Made by a program: the position numbers and the translations under genes | Shown: piece after piece, positions 15,232-22,804 of the stretch | Position numbering within the stretch: the first letter of the stretch is position 1 | Layout: every line of letters begins with the position of its first letter | Assembly (NCBI GenBank): GCA_964432925.1 | Contig: CAYSPM010000013.1 | Span: forward strand, 1-29,754 | Direction of reading: 5' to 3' | Length of the DNA: 29,754 bases | Source of the DNA: CAYNTC01 sp964432925 | GTDB taxonomy: Bacteria; Planctomycetota; Phycisphaerae; Sedimentisphaerales; Anaerobacaceae | Notes under the pieces: model-generated | Databases searched by the model: none | What the model was told of the DNA's origin: nothing | Seen by the model: only the letters and a program-made list of their open reading frames with translations

Positions 15232-17100
15232 TCACCAAATCTTGCAGACAACAAATAAAACGATCAGCAGCCCTACAGTCACCCATGTTAAATATACAGG
15301 CAATATACCGGAATGAAGCCATCGCAGAAATGCCGTCAATGTCAGGCCGCACTTCGCACTCTGATCATACGGATCATAATGACCTTTTTCCTGGCCTGAA
15401 TATAATTGTTTCAATCCTCCCATGGATGAAACGGTCTTGTAGAAACCTGTGCCGGGTATAGCCATTTGTTCGTTGGTCTGGATTTCACCACAGGTCCAGG
15501 TTGGAACAATCCTAACTTTCCTGGCCAATAGTCCCACTAATAAAATGAGTAAGCCCAGGGCTACGCCAATAGCTATAAGGGCAGTGGCAAGAATAGACTG
15601 CCATGTGCCCATGAAAATCGCAGCACCGGTTTCCATATCCATAGCTTGCAAGGCAGGGTAAATGAATAACTTCAAAGGCACGTGATAGAAAACTCCAAAG
15701 AAAACACAAAGTGTAGAAAGCACAACCATAGGTAAAGTCATAGACGAAGGTACTTCTTTCACGTGTTTTAGTTCATCCGGCAGTCGCCCAAGAAACAGCG
15801 AATGTATCAGTTTCACGAATGAAGCCAACGTCAGCGCACTTCCGAACATCGCACAAGTCAGCCAAACAGGCCACAATCTCGCGGCGCTGTTAGCCTGACC
15901 CGAACCCATCTGGATCACACCCTGATAAACCATCCACTTGGAGACAAAGCCATTGAAAGGTGGTATACCCGAAATACTCAAAGCAGCAATCAAACAGGTA
16001 GTAAATGTTATCGACATTTTCCTGCCAAGGCCACCGAGCCTGTCTAACTCAGCAGTGCCACTGGCATGTTCAACAGCGCCGCCGCAAAGGAACAGACAAC
16101 ATTTATATATCGCGTGGTTGAGCATGTGGAAAATGCCTCCGGCAATTCCTACCGGTGTCATTGTAGCTATGCCAAGAACCATGTAACCTACCTGGCTAAT
16201 AGCATGGTATGAAAGCAGCTTTTTAAGGTTGTGCTGAACCATTGCAATCATTACGGCGATAATGATCGTAGCTGCCCCCACTATTGCGAGGATCAAACTC
16301 AGAGCTGCTGACTGAAGTATGAATATCTCGCCGACAATTATCACCAGAAGATATATCCCGAGGAGCTTATCGATCGCAGCCGGCAATAATGCCATTACGG
16401 AGGCTGGAGCATACTCGCCGCTGGTGGGTAACCATGTATGCAGTGGTAGTGCTCCTGCCTTTGTAATCGCAGCCGTCATAAGCAGCAAAAATGCAATTAT
16501 TGGAATTGTCGAAGCAGTCGGAAGGCTTATCTCCGATATGACAAGTGTACCCGAAGATACCCACACCATTAAAATACCAAGCAGAAAGGCTGCATCCGAC
16601 GCCCCTATCATTGCGAAACTTTTGGTCGCTGCAAAATTCGAGTTTTTTCCGCCAGTGGCTATGAGTAGATACAGTGATGCAGTAACTATCTCCCAGAATA
16701 TAAGCACGAATAGCAGGTGGTTGGAAAGCAAAATCCCAGCCGAGCCGCCTATTGTAAGCAAAATCGAGCCATAGTACTCGTTCTGTCGCTTTGCACCTGC
16801 CATTGACCTTAGCGAATATAAGGTTATCAGAAGACCAAAGCCCATGGCAAAGAGCAATATGAACGATCCCAGAGGCTTTATACTAAGCAACAGGTCAAGC
16901 TGGACATCGCCTATACGCAGGATGGGCCAGCCGCAGTCGTACTCGCCGAATCTGAATATCCGCACCGCCCGAGCAAACGCAGCAATTGAAATTACCAGCG
17001 CCAATGTTTTGGATAAGGTCCTGAGCTTGTTCGGCAAAAAAAGAATAACAAAACCAACAATCAGAGGCACAAAAACCAAACTGAGCAAAATAATATCCAA
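15232..17100 (-). CDS. NuoL/HyfB-like proton-conducting antiporter subunit
   Basis: A 622-residue polytopic protein of the proton_antipo_M family. The key Glu is in VLIFWEIVTASLYLLIA and the key Lys in AAITKAGALPLHTWLPTSGEYAP. HMLNHAIYKCCLFL follows. The C-terminus VPTWTCGE plus a long loop and last helix resembles HyfB/HycC more than true NuoL. The start is TTG 17100, one base after the large-subunit stop, with GGAGG about nine bases upstream inside that gene; the first residues MDIILLSLVFVPLI begin the first helix, so no later start fits. It gives this complex a second large ion-translocating subunit besides MrpD. Confidence 0.93.
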   Translation of the reverse strand: MDIILLSLVFVPLIVGFVILFLPNKLRTLSKTLALVISIAAFARAVRIFRFGEYDCGWPILRIGDVQLDLLLSIKPLGSFILLFAMGFGLLITLYSLRSMAGAKRQNEYYGSILLTIGGSAGILLSNHLLFVLIFWEIVTASLYLLIATGGKNSNFAATKSFAMIGASDAAFLLGILMVWVSSGTLVISEISLPTASTIPIIAFLLLMTAAITKAGALPLHTWLPTSGEYAPASVMALLPAAIDKLLGIYLLVIIVGEIFILQSAALSLILAIVGAATIIIAVMIAMVQHNLKKLLSYHAISQVGYMVLGIATMTPVGIAGGIFHMLNHAIYKCCLFLCGGAVEHASGTAELDRLGGLGRKMSITFTTCLIAALSISGIPPFNGFVSKWMVYQGVIQMGSGQANSAARLWPVWLTCAMFGSALTLASFVKLIHSLFLGRLPDELKHVKEVPSSMTLPMVVLSTLCVFFGVFYHVPLKLFIYPALQAMDMETGAAIFMGTWQSILATALIAIGVALGLLILLVGLLARKVRIVPTWTCGEIQTNEQMAIPGTGFYKTVSSMGGLKQLYSGQEKGHYDPYDQSAKCGLTLTAFLRWLHSGILPVYLTWVTVGLLIVLFVVCKIW

Positions 17101-17101
17101 C

Positions 17102-18319
17102 TCAGAAATCCTCCAACTTCCACTGAGGCGTTCCTATTTCTTTTCTGATTTCTGCTGTCCTTTCACGGCTCATTTTAAGCAAGGTCTCGTAATTTTGTAT
17201 AATGTTGTTGTGACTATCAACAACAGCCAATCTCTCAGTACAACTGTAACACGGGTCAACCGCTGCCAAAGTAATTGTCACATCAGCAATGTGCTGACCA
17301 ATGCAGGACGCCCTAAACGAAGGTACATTTACAAAGCTAGGCGCCCTTACCTTGTGCCGGACAGGGCGATTGCCGCCGTCGCTACGGACGTAGTGAAAGG
17401 TCTCACCCCGCGGAGCCTCTGCATGGCCGCAGCCCTCGCCGGGCGGTATCTCCTTGACCTCTACAGCAACCGGTCCTTTTGGTAGCTTCTTTACCGCCTC
17501 TCTCGTTATCTTGACTGCCTCAAGAACCTCAAGAAGACGAACAACCGCCTTAGCGAAGACATCACCTTCAGGTTGAACTATCACATTCCAATCCAAATCG
17601 TTATAAGCCGCATAAGGATCATCCCGCCTTACGTCGATAGCAATTCCGCTACCCCGAGCTGTGGGGCCTGTTACTGCGTACTTGATAGCATCCTCTTTGC
17701 TTAGTATGCCGACACCTTTTAGCCGGGCATGTATAACAGGATCGTCCAGGACGGCTTTGGTGAGCATGTCGGTTTTCTTTTCGAGCTTGTCAAGCTCCTT
17801 CAATATCTTAGGGATAGTCTCGTCAGGGATGTCCTCTCTACAACCACCGACTTTTACATTGCCGTAGTTATTTCTATTGCCTGTTATCTCTTCGAGCAAA
17901 TCAAGAACCGGCTCACGATATTTCCAGGCCCACATAAAGACCGTATCATAACCAATAAAGTGACCGGCTAGGCCCACCCATAACATGTGACTGTGGATGC
18001 GCTCAAGCTCATTGATAATAACACGGACATACAGTGCTCGTTCTGGTGGCGTCACACCGGCAATGTCTTCGACGGCCTGAACATACGCCAGCGGATGCGA
18101 CGCTGAACAGATTCCGCATATACGGGAGACCAAAAACGGTACCTGGTCGAACTGTAGCGTTTCACTGATTCCTTCTATGCCCCGGTGATTGTAAGATATT
18201 CTCATATCAATATCGGTAACCGTCTCGCCATCGATAGTAAGCTGGAAAAATTCCATCTCCTCCTGCAACGGATGAAATGGGCCAACCGCCAGAACCGGTT
18301 TTCTGACCGTTCGTTTCAT
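17102..18319 (-). CDS. Group 4 [NiFe]-hydrogenase large (catalytic) subunit
   Basis: A 405-residue catalytic subunit. Both nickel-binding motifs are intact: RICGICSASH (C68, C71) and DPCYSCTER (C357, C360). This separates it from the NuoD-type subunits of complex I and from Mbx/Mbs-type reductases, which have lost one or more of these Cys. The N-terminus has the YNHRGIEG motif and NELERIHSHMLW follows. After R363 there are 42 more residues, comparable to the HycE tail removed by HycI after an Arg; the operon encodes such a protease. It starts at ATG 18319, overlapping the NuoC-like gene by 4 bp. Together with the NuoB-, C-, H- and I-like subunits it forms the H2-evolving or H2-oxidising arm. 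Confidence 0.95.
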   Translation of the reverse strand: MKRTVRKPVLAVGPFHPLQEEMEFFQLTIDGETVTDIDMRISYNHRGIEGISETLQFDQVPFLVSRICGICSASHPLAYVQAVEDIAGVTPPERALYVRVIINELERIHSHMLWVGLAGHFIGYDTVFMWAWKYREPVLDLLEEITGNRNNYGNVKVGGCREDIPDETIPKILKELDKLEKKTDMLTKAVLDDPVIHARLKGVGILSKEDAIKYAVTGPTARGSGIAIDVRRDDPYAAYNDLDWNVIVQPEGDVFAKAVVRLLEVLEAVKITREAVKKLPKGPVAVEVKEIPPGEGCGHAEAPRGETFHYVRSDGGNRPVRHKVRAPSFVNVPSFRASCIGQHIADVTITLAAVDPCYSCTERLAVVDSHNNIIQNYETLLKMSRERTAEIRKEIGTPQWKLEDF

Positions 18320-18807
18320 TTTTTAGTTCCTTCGCTTCGCTCAGAGCTTGCCCCGAGCTTGTCGAGGGGACAAGCTTTTCTCAACGGATATACGCCTTCC
18401 GGCCAATCATCAGCCAGAATCAAACGTCTCATATTCGGATGATTCCTGAACTCAATTCCCAAAAGATCATGTATCTCCCTCTCTATCCATTCAGCACCAG
18501 GTAAAAATGGTGTGATCGACTCGACAGCCGGATTCTCGCGATCCCGGATAAACGCCCTTAAAGTAATAATATAGCCTAACTGGTCATAAGCATAGTGATA
18601 CAAGACCTCGAAACAATCATCAGAATCAATGCCCGTCGCGATGACAAACCTTAAGCTTAGCTGCTCAAACAAGAATTTGTTGACAGCGTAACTGTTTTTG
18701 GATTCACACAATAGAAATATCCGGTCATCCAATGGTTGCTGAGTATCTATGAGCTTATCATTTATTTCCGACAGCCTGTCACTAAGTTCTTGTTGATTCA
18801 TATTCAT
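18316..18807 (-). CDS. NuoC-like hydrogenase subunit with repeat-derived tail
   Basis: A 163-residue 30-kDa-subunit homologue (NuoC/MbhK-like). The diagnostic part is FLPGAEWIEREIHDLLGIEF followed by HPNMRRLILADDWPEGVYPLRK. The last ~19 residues (from ACPLDK to GTKK, containing ERSEG) come from a palindromic repeat inserted at the 3' end, not from the family domain. The stop overlaps the ATG of the large subunit by 4 bp. NuoC is structural, holding the large and small subunits together. ATG 18807 is used; a second ATG two codons later is possible. Confidence 0.93.
   Translation of the reverse strand: MNMNQQELSDRLSEINDKLIDTQQPLDDRIFLLCESKNSYAVNKFLFEQLSLRFVIATGIDSDDCFEVLYHYAYDQLGYIITLRAFIRDRENPAVESITPFLPGAEWIEREIHDLLGIEFRNHPNMRRLILADDWPEGVYPLRKACPLDKLGASSERSEGTKK
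18326..18376. repeat. Palindromic repeat inside the NuoC-like gene
   Basis: Contains CTTCGCTTCGCTCAG and CCCCGAGCTTGTCGAGGGG, with outer arms AGCTTG...CAAGCT. Both are motifs of the dispersed repeats at 4553 and 8436 in this window. It lies in frame at the end of the NuoC-like coding region. Confidence 0.65.
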
Positions 18808-18813
18808 GTCCCA

Positions 18814-19245
18814 TTATATAGCCGACAGCGCCTTAACCACTCCCGATATCATTGCCTCCGGTTTCGGCGGGCAGCCCGGCACGTAAGCGATAATCGCATT
18901 AGGATCAACCTCCCTGATTATTTTGTCCAAAGGCCCTGCGACATGGTAGCCTTTATGGAATATTCCCGTCCCACATGCACATGCCCCGATCAAAAAGACC
19001 ACACAGGGCTTGGGAATCTGGCGATACACCTCCCGCACCCGTATCACGGCCTGGCGGGTGCCAACGCCGGTCACCAATAACGCATCGGCATGGCGAGGAG
19101 AGCCTACCAGCTTGATGCCGAATCTCTCAACGTCAAACTTCGGTGTTAGTAAATTGACAATTTCAATGTCACAATTATTGCAAGCGCCGGCATTGACGTG
19201 GAAGACCCAGATCGATTTTTTCAATGACCATATCTTCCAATTCAT
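18814..19245 (-). CDS. NuoB-like hydrogenase small subunit (proximal 4Fe-4S)
   Basis: A 143-residue subunit carrying the cluster next to the nickel site. Cys residues: C22 and C25 (ACNNCDIE), C89 (IGACACGTGIF) and C125 (VPGCPPKPE). This is the short form found in group 4 hydrogenases (EchC/MbhJ) and NuoB, not the long small subunit of uptake hydrogenases. AGAGGTGAG is a strong ribosome site before ATG 19245. It ends 6 bp before the NuoC-like gene. Confidence 0.95.
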   Translation of the reverse strand: MNWKIWSLKKSIWVFHVNAGACNNCDIEIVNLLTPKFDVERFGIKLVGSPRHADALLVTGVGTRQAVIRVREVYRQIPKPCVVFLIGACACGTGIFHKGYHVAGPLDKIIREVDPNAIIAYVPGCPPKPEAMISGVVKALSAI

Positions 19246-19261
19246 TAACTCACCTCTTTGG

Positions 19262-19316
19262 CCCTGCTCAGGACAAGCCCGCCCAGTCGGGCAAGCCCGC
19301 CTATCGGACGGGCAAG
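19262..19316. repeat. Tandem palindromes between NuoH- and NuoB-like genes
   Basis: Two successive hairpins, GCCCGCCCAGTCGGGC and GCCCGCCTATCGGACGGGC, joined by CAAG, fill the only sizeable gap among the core hydrogenase genes. There is no T-run, so they are not a standard terminator. They may stabilise or cut the mRNA, or be a dispersed repeat. Confidence 0.6.
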
Positions 19317-19317
19317 C

Positions 19318-20259
19318 TTACAGCCAATTGATGCCATAGTAATTGCCCATTGTTGCCAGAATTACTGCTATAACTAATATTAGTCCACAATATACCCAGA
19401 AGAACTTCATCGCCTGGTCAATTCGTAAACGCGGGTTCGTATTCTTTATCAATATGAGCAGAACCAACACCAGAACATACTTTCCGATACCACCGACTAA
19501 CGGCCAGCCCGCGGTGCCAAAACCGCCGAGAAATACCATCACTAAAAACAACGGCAGCGCAACCAGCATCATCGCCTGCATAACTTTCCAGACTGCAAGC
19601 AAAGCTCCAGAATATTCTATTATCACACCACCGGCAACTTCCGTTTCCGATTCAGCAATGTCAAAGGGCACAAAACCCAGCTTGGCCTGAACACATAGCA
19701 GAGCAACGACAAATGCCAGGAACCCTGATATACTCAGAACCGGTGCTTGCTGAGCAATTGCAGCCAAGTTCAACCGGCCTCCCGCCTTGATTACAACTAC
19801 AATAAAGGCCAAGACCAGCGGTAATTCATAACCCATTACAAGTTTCATTTCTCTGCTTGTGCCGACGGCTGCGTGTGGGCTTGCACTGGCACTACTTCCC
19901 AGAATCAAGGCAAGCGAAGGCAGCACCATCAGATATATCGCCACAATAATATCACCAACAAAGGCCGTTTGAGTGATAGTTATCTTCCACAGCATCGTCG
20001 AAAGTAGCAGTACTCCTGCAAGCCCTACAAGCGGCGCTGCGAGGAAGACGGCCCTTTGAGCATCCTGCGGCACAAGGACTTCCTTGCCCATCAGCTTCAT
20101 TATGTCATATAACGGCTGACAGATCGGCGGTCCAACGCGCCACTGCACCAGAGCGCTAACCTTTCGTACTATCCAGGAAGCAAGTAAACCCAAAATGAGC
20201 GTGAACACAAATCCCGGAAAGATCAAAATCCAGAACAGATTTTGTAACACGTCAATCAT
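19318..20259 (-). CDS. NuoH-like membrane anchor subunit (MbhM/EchB/HycD-like)
   Basis: A 313-residue protein with about eight membrane helices. It anchors the soluble hydrogenase arm to the membrane and links it to the antiporter subunits. Typical segments are WRVGPPICQPLYDIMKLMGKE, ATG-proximal FWILIFPGFVFTLILGLL, GTSREMKLVMGYELPL and LGFVPFDIAESETEVAGG with its conserved acidic residues, plus NPRLRIDQAMKFFW near the end. The start ATG 20259 overlaps the upstream gene stop by 4 bp; an in-frame GTG at 20298 would lie well inside that gene and is rejected. Confidence 0.95.
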   Translation of the reverse strand: MIDVLQNLFWILIFPGFVFTLILGLLASWIVRKVSALVQWRVGPPICQPLYDIMKLMGKEVLVPQDAQRAVFLAAPLVGLAGVLLLSTMLWKITITQTAFVGDIIVAIYLMVLPSLALILGSSASASPHAAVGTSREMKLVMGYELPLVLAFIVVVIKAGGRLNLAAIAQQAPVLSISGFLAFVVALLCVQAKLGFVPFDIAESETEVAGGVIIEYSGALLAVWKVMQAMMLVALPLFLVMVFLGGFGTAGWPLVGGIGKYVLVLVLLILIKNTNPRLRIDQAMKFFWVYCGLILVIAVILATMGNYYGINWL

Positions 20260-20780
20260 TTCTGTGCCTTTTCCGTATCCCTCAAGAACGGCTCCCACGT
20301 AGTGCCACCAGCCACTCGCACCACAATATCTTCAAAAATTTCTACCATATCACCTTCGACTTTAACTTCGCCATAATCGATGCTGCCATCTGTGCAAGTC
20401 TTAACGCAAAGCGGTTTTTCGCCCGGTGCAAGCCTGCCTCTGCATACATCACAGACGCTGCTGGGAAAAGGTATCAAGTCCGTGTATATCGTTCCGAACG
20501 GGCATGCTATCGCACAGGTACCACAACCCGTGCACAACATATTTGCCCGCTTAAGAACGCCAGCGTCGTTATTTCCACTGGGTATCTTCTCAAGTGCATC
20601 CTGCGGACAAGCAGCTATGCAAGGTGCAGACTCGCACTTTCGACAGATCAAAGCAAAGCGAATCATCTCCAGCAATGAATCGAATCCTTTGTTCTCAGGA
20701 TGATGCTTATACGAACATCGAACATTCGACTCTTCCTGAAGCTTTGCCTTTGCCAAATCGATTATCAGCTTTGCACGCAT
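20256..20780 (-). CDS. HycB/CooF-like polyferredoxin electron-transfer subunit
   Basis: A 174-residue iron-sulfur protein from ATG 20780. The frame is open upstream to 21038, but that part lies inside the FAD-subunit gene and is out-of-frame sequence. Cys motifs: C46-C49-C54-C58, C83-C86-C89-C93 and C110-C113-C125-C129. The first motif of HycB-type proteins is degenerate: only C22 remains, in the RCSYKHHPE segment. It probably links the FAD/iron-sulfur diaphorase to the hydrogenase arm. The ribosome site at 20780 is weak, so the start is the least certain part. It overlaps the NuoH-like gene by 4 bp. Confidence 0.88.
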   Translation of the reverse strand: MRAKLIIDLAKAKLQEESNVRCSYKHHPENKGFDSLLEMIRFALICRKCESAPCIAACPQDALEKIPSGNNDAGVLKRANMLCTGCGTCAIACPFGTIYTDLIPFPSSVCDVCRGRLAPGEKPLCVKTCTDGSIDYGEVKVEGDMVEIFEDIVVRVAGGTTWEPFLRDTEKAQK

Positions 20781-20827
20781 GAGTTTGTATCTCGAATTAC
20801 GTTTTGCGTCGAAATATACAACCTTAT

Positions 20828-21649
20828 TTAGTCCCAAATATTCGGGTAGTCTTTTATCTGCTCGTAGGTAAATACAGGTCCATCTTTGCAAACATAGTAT
20901 TTGCCAATCATACAATGCCCGCACTTGCCTACGCCACAGCTCATATTCTTTTCCATCGAGAGATATATATCCTCGGCAGCGAACCCAAACTCTAATAATT
21001 TCAGCGTCGCGAACTTCATCATAATAGGTGGGCCGCATACTATCGCCACGGCGTTTTTAATGTCTACGTCACATGGCTCAAGGATCGTCGTCACCACGCC
21101 GACATTACCTTTCCACTCACCGTTCGCCTCATCGACTGTGAGTTTGATATTCACGCCGTCAATTTTCTGCCAAGAGCTAAACAATGTGTTCTTATATATA
21201 AAATCTTCCGGTGTCCTGGCACCATAGCGACACACCACAGATTTGAAGTCTTTTATTCTGTCAACCAAGGTTAAAAACAACGAGCGAATCGGTGCCAAGC
21301 CCACACCACCACCTACGATGTAAACTTCCTTGCCGACAAAATCATCAACCGGATAGCCATTGCCGAAAGGTCCACGAATCCCGACTTTCTGCCCCTTGTT
21401 GCACTCATGCAATAGATCCGTTACCCGGCCAGCTTTCATGATCGTTATTTCCATCTTATCCGCCTGAGCCGGCGATGAAGACGGCGTAAAAGGTGCTTCA
21501 CCTTCGCCCGGGAGAGTTAACTCGACAAACTGACCAGTCTTGAACGTTATCTGTTGTTCAGGAATAACAACAAAGCTCTTGATTGTTGGAGATTCATCTA
21601 CGATCTCAACGATCTCACTATTAACGGGTTGATAGAGATTCGGCTTCAT
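20828..21649 (-). CDS. FAD/NAD(P)H oxidoreductase subunit (sulfhydrogenase gamma / AsrB-like)
   Basis: A 273-residue flavoprotein of the ferredoxin-NADP reductase fold. FAD-binding barrel: GQFVELTLPGEG and PFTPSSSP. NAD(P)-binding part: VYIVGGGVGLAPIRSL and VCGPPIMM. The C-terminus binds a 2Fe-2S cluster through C238, C243, C246 and C254. The closest recognisable partners are the gamma subunit of archaeal sulfhydrogenase and AsrB of anaerobic sulfite reductase. The 4-bp overlap with the beta-like gene indicates a heterodimer. It should exchange electrons between NAD(P)H and the hydrogenase. Confidence 0.93.
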   Translation of the reverse strand: MKPNLYQPVNSEIVEIVDESPTIKSFVVIPEQQITFKTGQFVELTLPGEGEAPFTPSSSPAQADKMEITIMKAGRVTDLLHECNKGQKVGIRGPFGNGYPVDDFVGKEVYIVGGGVGLAPIRSLFLTLVDRIKDFKSVVCRYGARTPEDFIYKNTLFSSWQKIDGVNIKLTVDEANGEWKGNVGVVTTILEPCDVDIKNAVAIVCGPPIMMKFATLKLLEFGFAAEDIYLSMEKNMSCGVGKCGHCMIGKYYVCKDGPVFTYEQIKDYPNIWD

Positions 21650-22695
21650 TTCGCAACTGTTACCCCTTTGCTATCCCTTAGCTCTTTGTTCAGTTTCTTG
21701 AGCACTTTCCGGATGTCTACGTCACCGGCTTCGGCATCAACACATCTGCCGCAGCCAATACACATTTGAAGGCCATATCTGTCAAGAAAATAAACAAACT
21801 TGTGCATTAGACGATGCCTTAGCCTGTCACCAAGTACTTTACGCGGATTCGCTCCACCTGCAACTTGAGCATAGGCAAGCCGCATACAGCTATCCCACAT
21901 CTTCATTTTACTAAAGTAATCCTGCTGTTTTGTATCATATAGGTAGAAACAGTGACATGTAGGACAAACCCTCGTACAGGCTTGACACTCAACACAGGTC
22001 TTCGCCTCCTCGTCATAGACATAGGAATCGTGCGTGGCGGTCATCATGTCTCTGATGGGCACATCGAATTTCATCTCGGCGTTATTTTGTTCAAGCTGAT
22101 TTTGTGTCTGTTCTCTGATTTGATCTCTTTCAGCTAATGCGGCTTCAGAGACCTCACTGAACAATTCGCTATGTTTTTCGACAAAATCATTACCTTTATC
22201 TGAACCAACTTCAACAATGTAGCCATTCTGTAGTTTCGAAACATTCAGATCAAATCCGCTCTCCGGATAGGGCCGCCCATCAAGAACGTTGCAGAAACAA
22301 CTCTCGCCCGGATTAAAACAATCAGCAGAGATTATGAACATCTTCTCTCTGCGAGCGATGTAAAACGGGTCTTCAAATTCTGCTTCAAGAAAAACCTTGT
22401 CCAGAACCTCAATCGACCGAAGATCACAGTCTTTAACTCCGAAGACCGTAAACGGCTTTATTTGCTCCGGCTCTATCGGCTCAGGAAAAACGGCAGCGAG
22501 TTCTCGTAGTGGAAAAAGAAATTCCTTTATAGGCGTACATGTACGGATGTTGTTGAACTCTGCCTCAGAGTCAGCGGCCGGATCGTATCTCCTGTAGACA
22601 TAATGTTGGCCGGTCTTCTTAGGTACATATATGTCCATATCGCCGGCAACAGCATCAAACAACGGCTTTAACTTCGCTATAAACACAGTTTTCAT
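21646..22695 (-). CDS. Iron-sulfur subunit (sulfhydrogenase beta / AsrA-like)
   Basis: A 349-residue partner of the FAD subunit and first gene of the hydrogenase operon proper. The N-terminal region has KPFTVFGVKDCDLRSIEVLD and a Cys-rich CFNPGESCFCN, both typical of the family. The C-terminal ferredoxin domain has C234-VE-C237-QA-C240-TRV-C244-PT-C247-H-C249. Its second motif, C312-IG-C315-GR-C318, is followed by VDAEAGDVDIR, where the expected CP pair is absent. One cluster may therefore be 3Fe-4S, carboxylate-ligated or lost. ATG 22695 follows AAGG. It lies 109 bp after rex. Confidence 0.92.
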   Translation of the reverse strand: MKTVFIAKLKPLFDAVAGDMDIYVPKKTGQHYVYRRYDPAADSEAEFNNIRTCTPIKEFLFPLRELAAVFPEPIEPEQIKPFTVFGVKDCDLRSIEVLDKVFLEAEFEDPFYIARREKMFIISADCFNPGESCFCNVLDGRPYPESGFDLNVSKLQNGYIVEVGSDKGNDFVEKHSELFSEVSEAALAERDQIREQTQNQLEQNNAEMKFDVPIRDMMTATHDSYVYDEEAKTCVECQACTRVCPTCHCFYLYDTKQQDYFSKMKMWDSCMRLAYAQVAGGANPRKVLGDRLRHRLMHKFVYFLDRYGLQMCIGCGRCVDAEAGDVDIRKVLKKLNKELRDSKGVTVAK

Positions 22696-22773
22696 TTTTC
22701 TGCCTTGTTTTAATCCTGTCTATTGATGCTATCCATATTTATGCAAAAACATACTATAGCGAACTATATTAAA

Positions 22774-22788
22774 CGGTTTTAAGAACCG
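22774..22788 (-). terminator. Weak hairpin after rex
   Basis: The perfect 5-bp arms CGGTT/AACCG around five bases are followed on the minus strand by a short T-rich run (TTTAATA). It may be a weak terminator, allowing part of the rex transcript to continue into the hydrogenase genes. Confidence 0.3.
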
Positions 22789-22804
22789 CATGCTTTATCT
22801 CAAT

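Noticed and set aside
11155..20259. Respiratory complex I (Nuo) operon
   Set aside because: The large subunit has both nickel-binding CxxC pairs and a HycI protease is present; NuoE/F/G/A/J are absent and Mrp subunits replace them.
20298..20298. GTG start 13 codons upstream of the NuoH-like ATG
   Set aside because: It lies within the preceding gene, whereas ATG 20259 gives the 4-bp overlap seen repeatedly in this operon.
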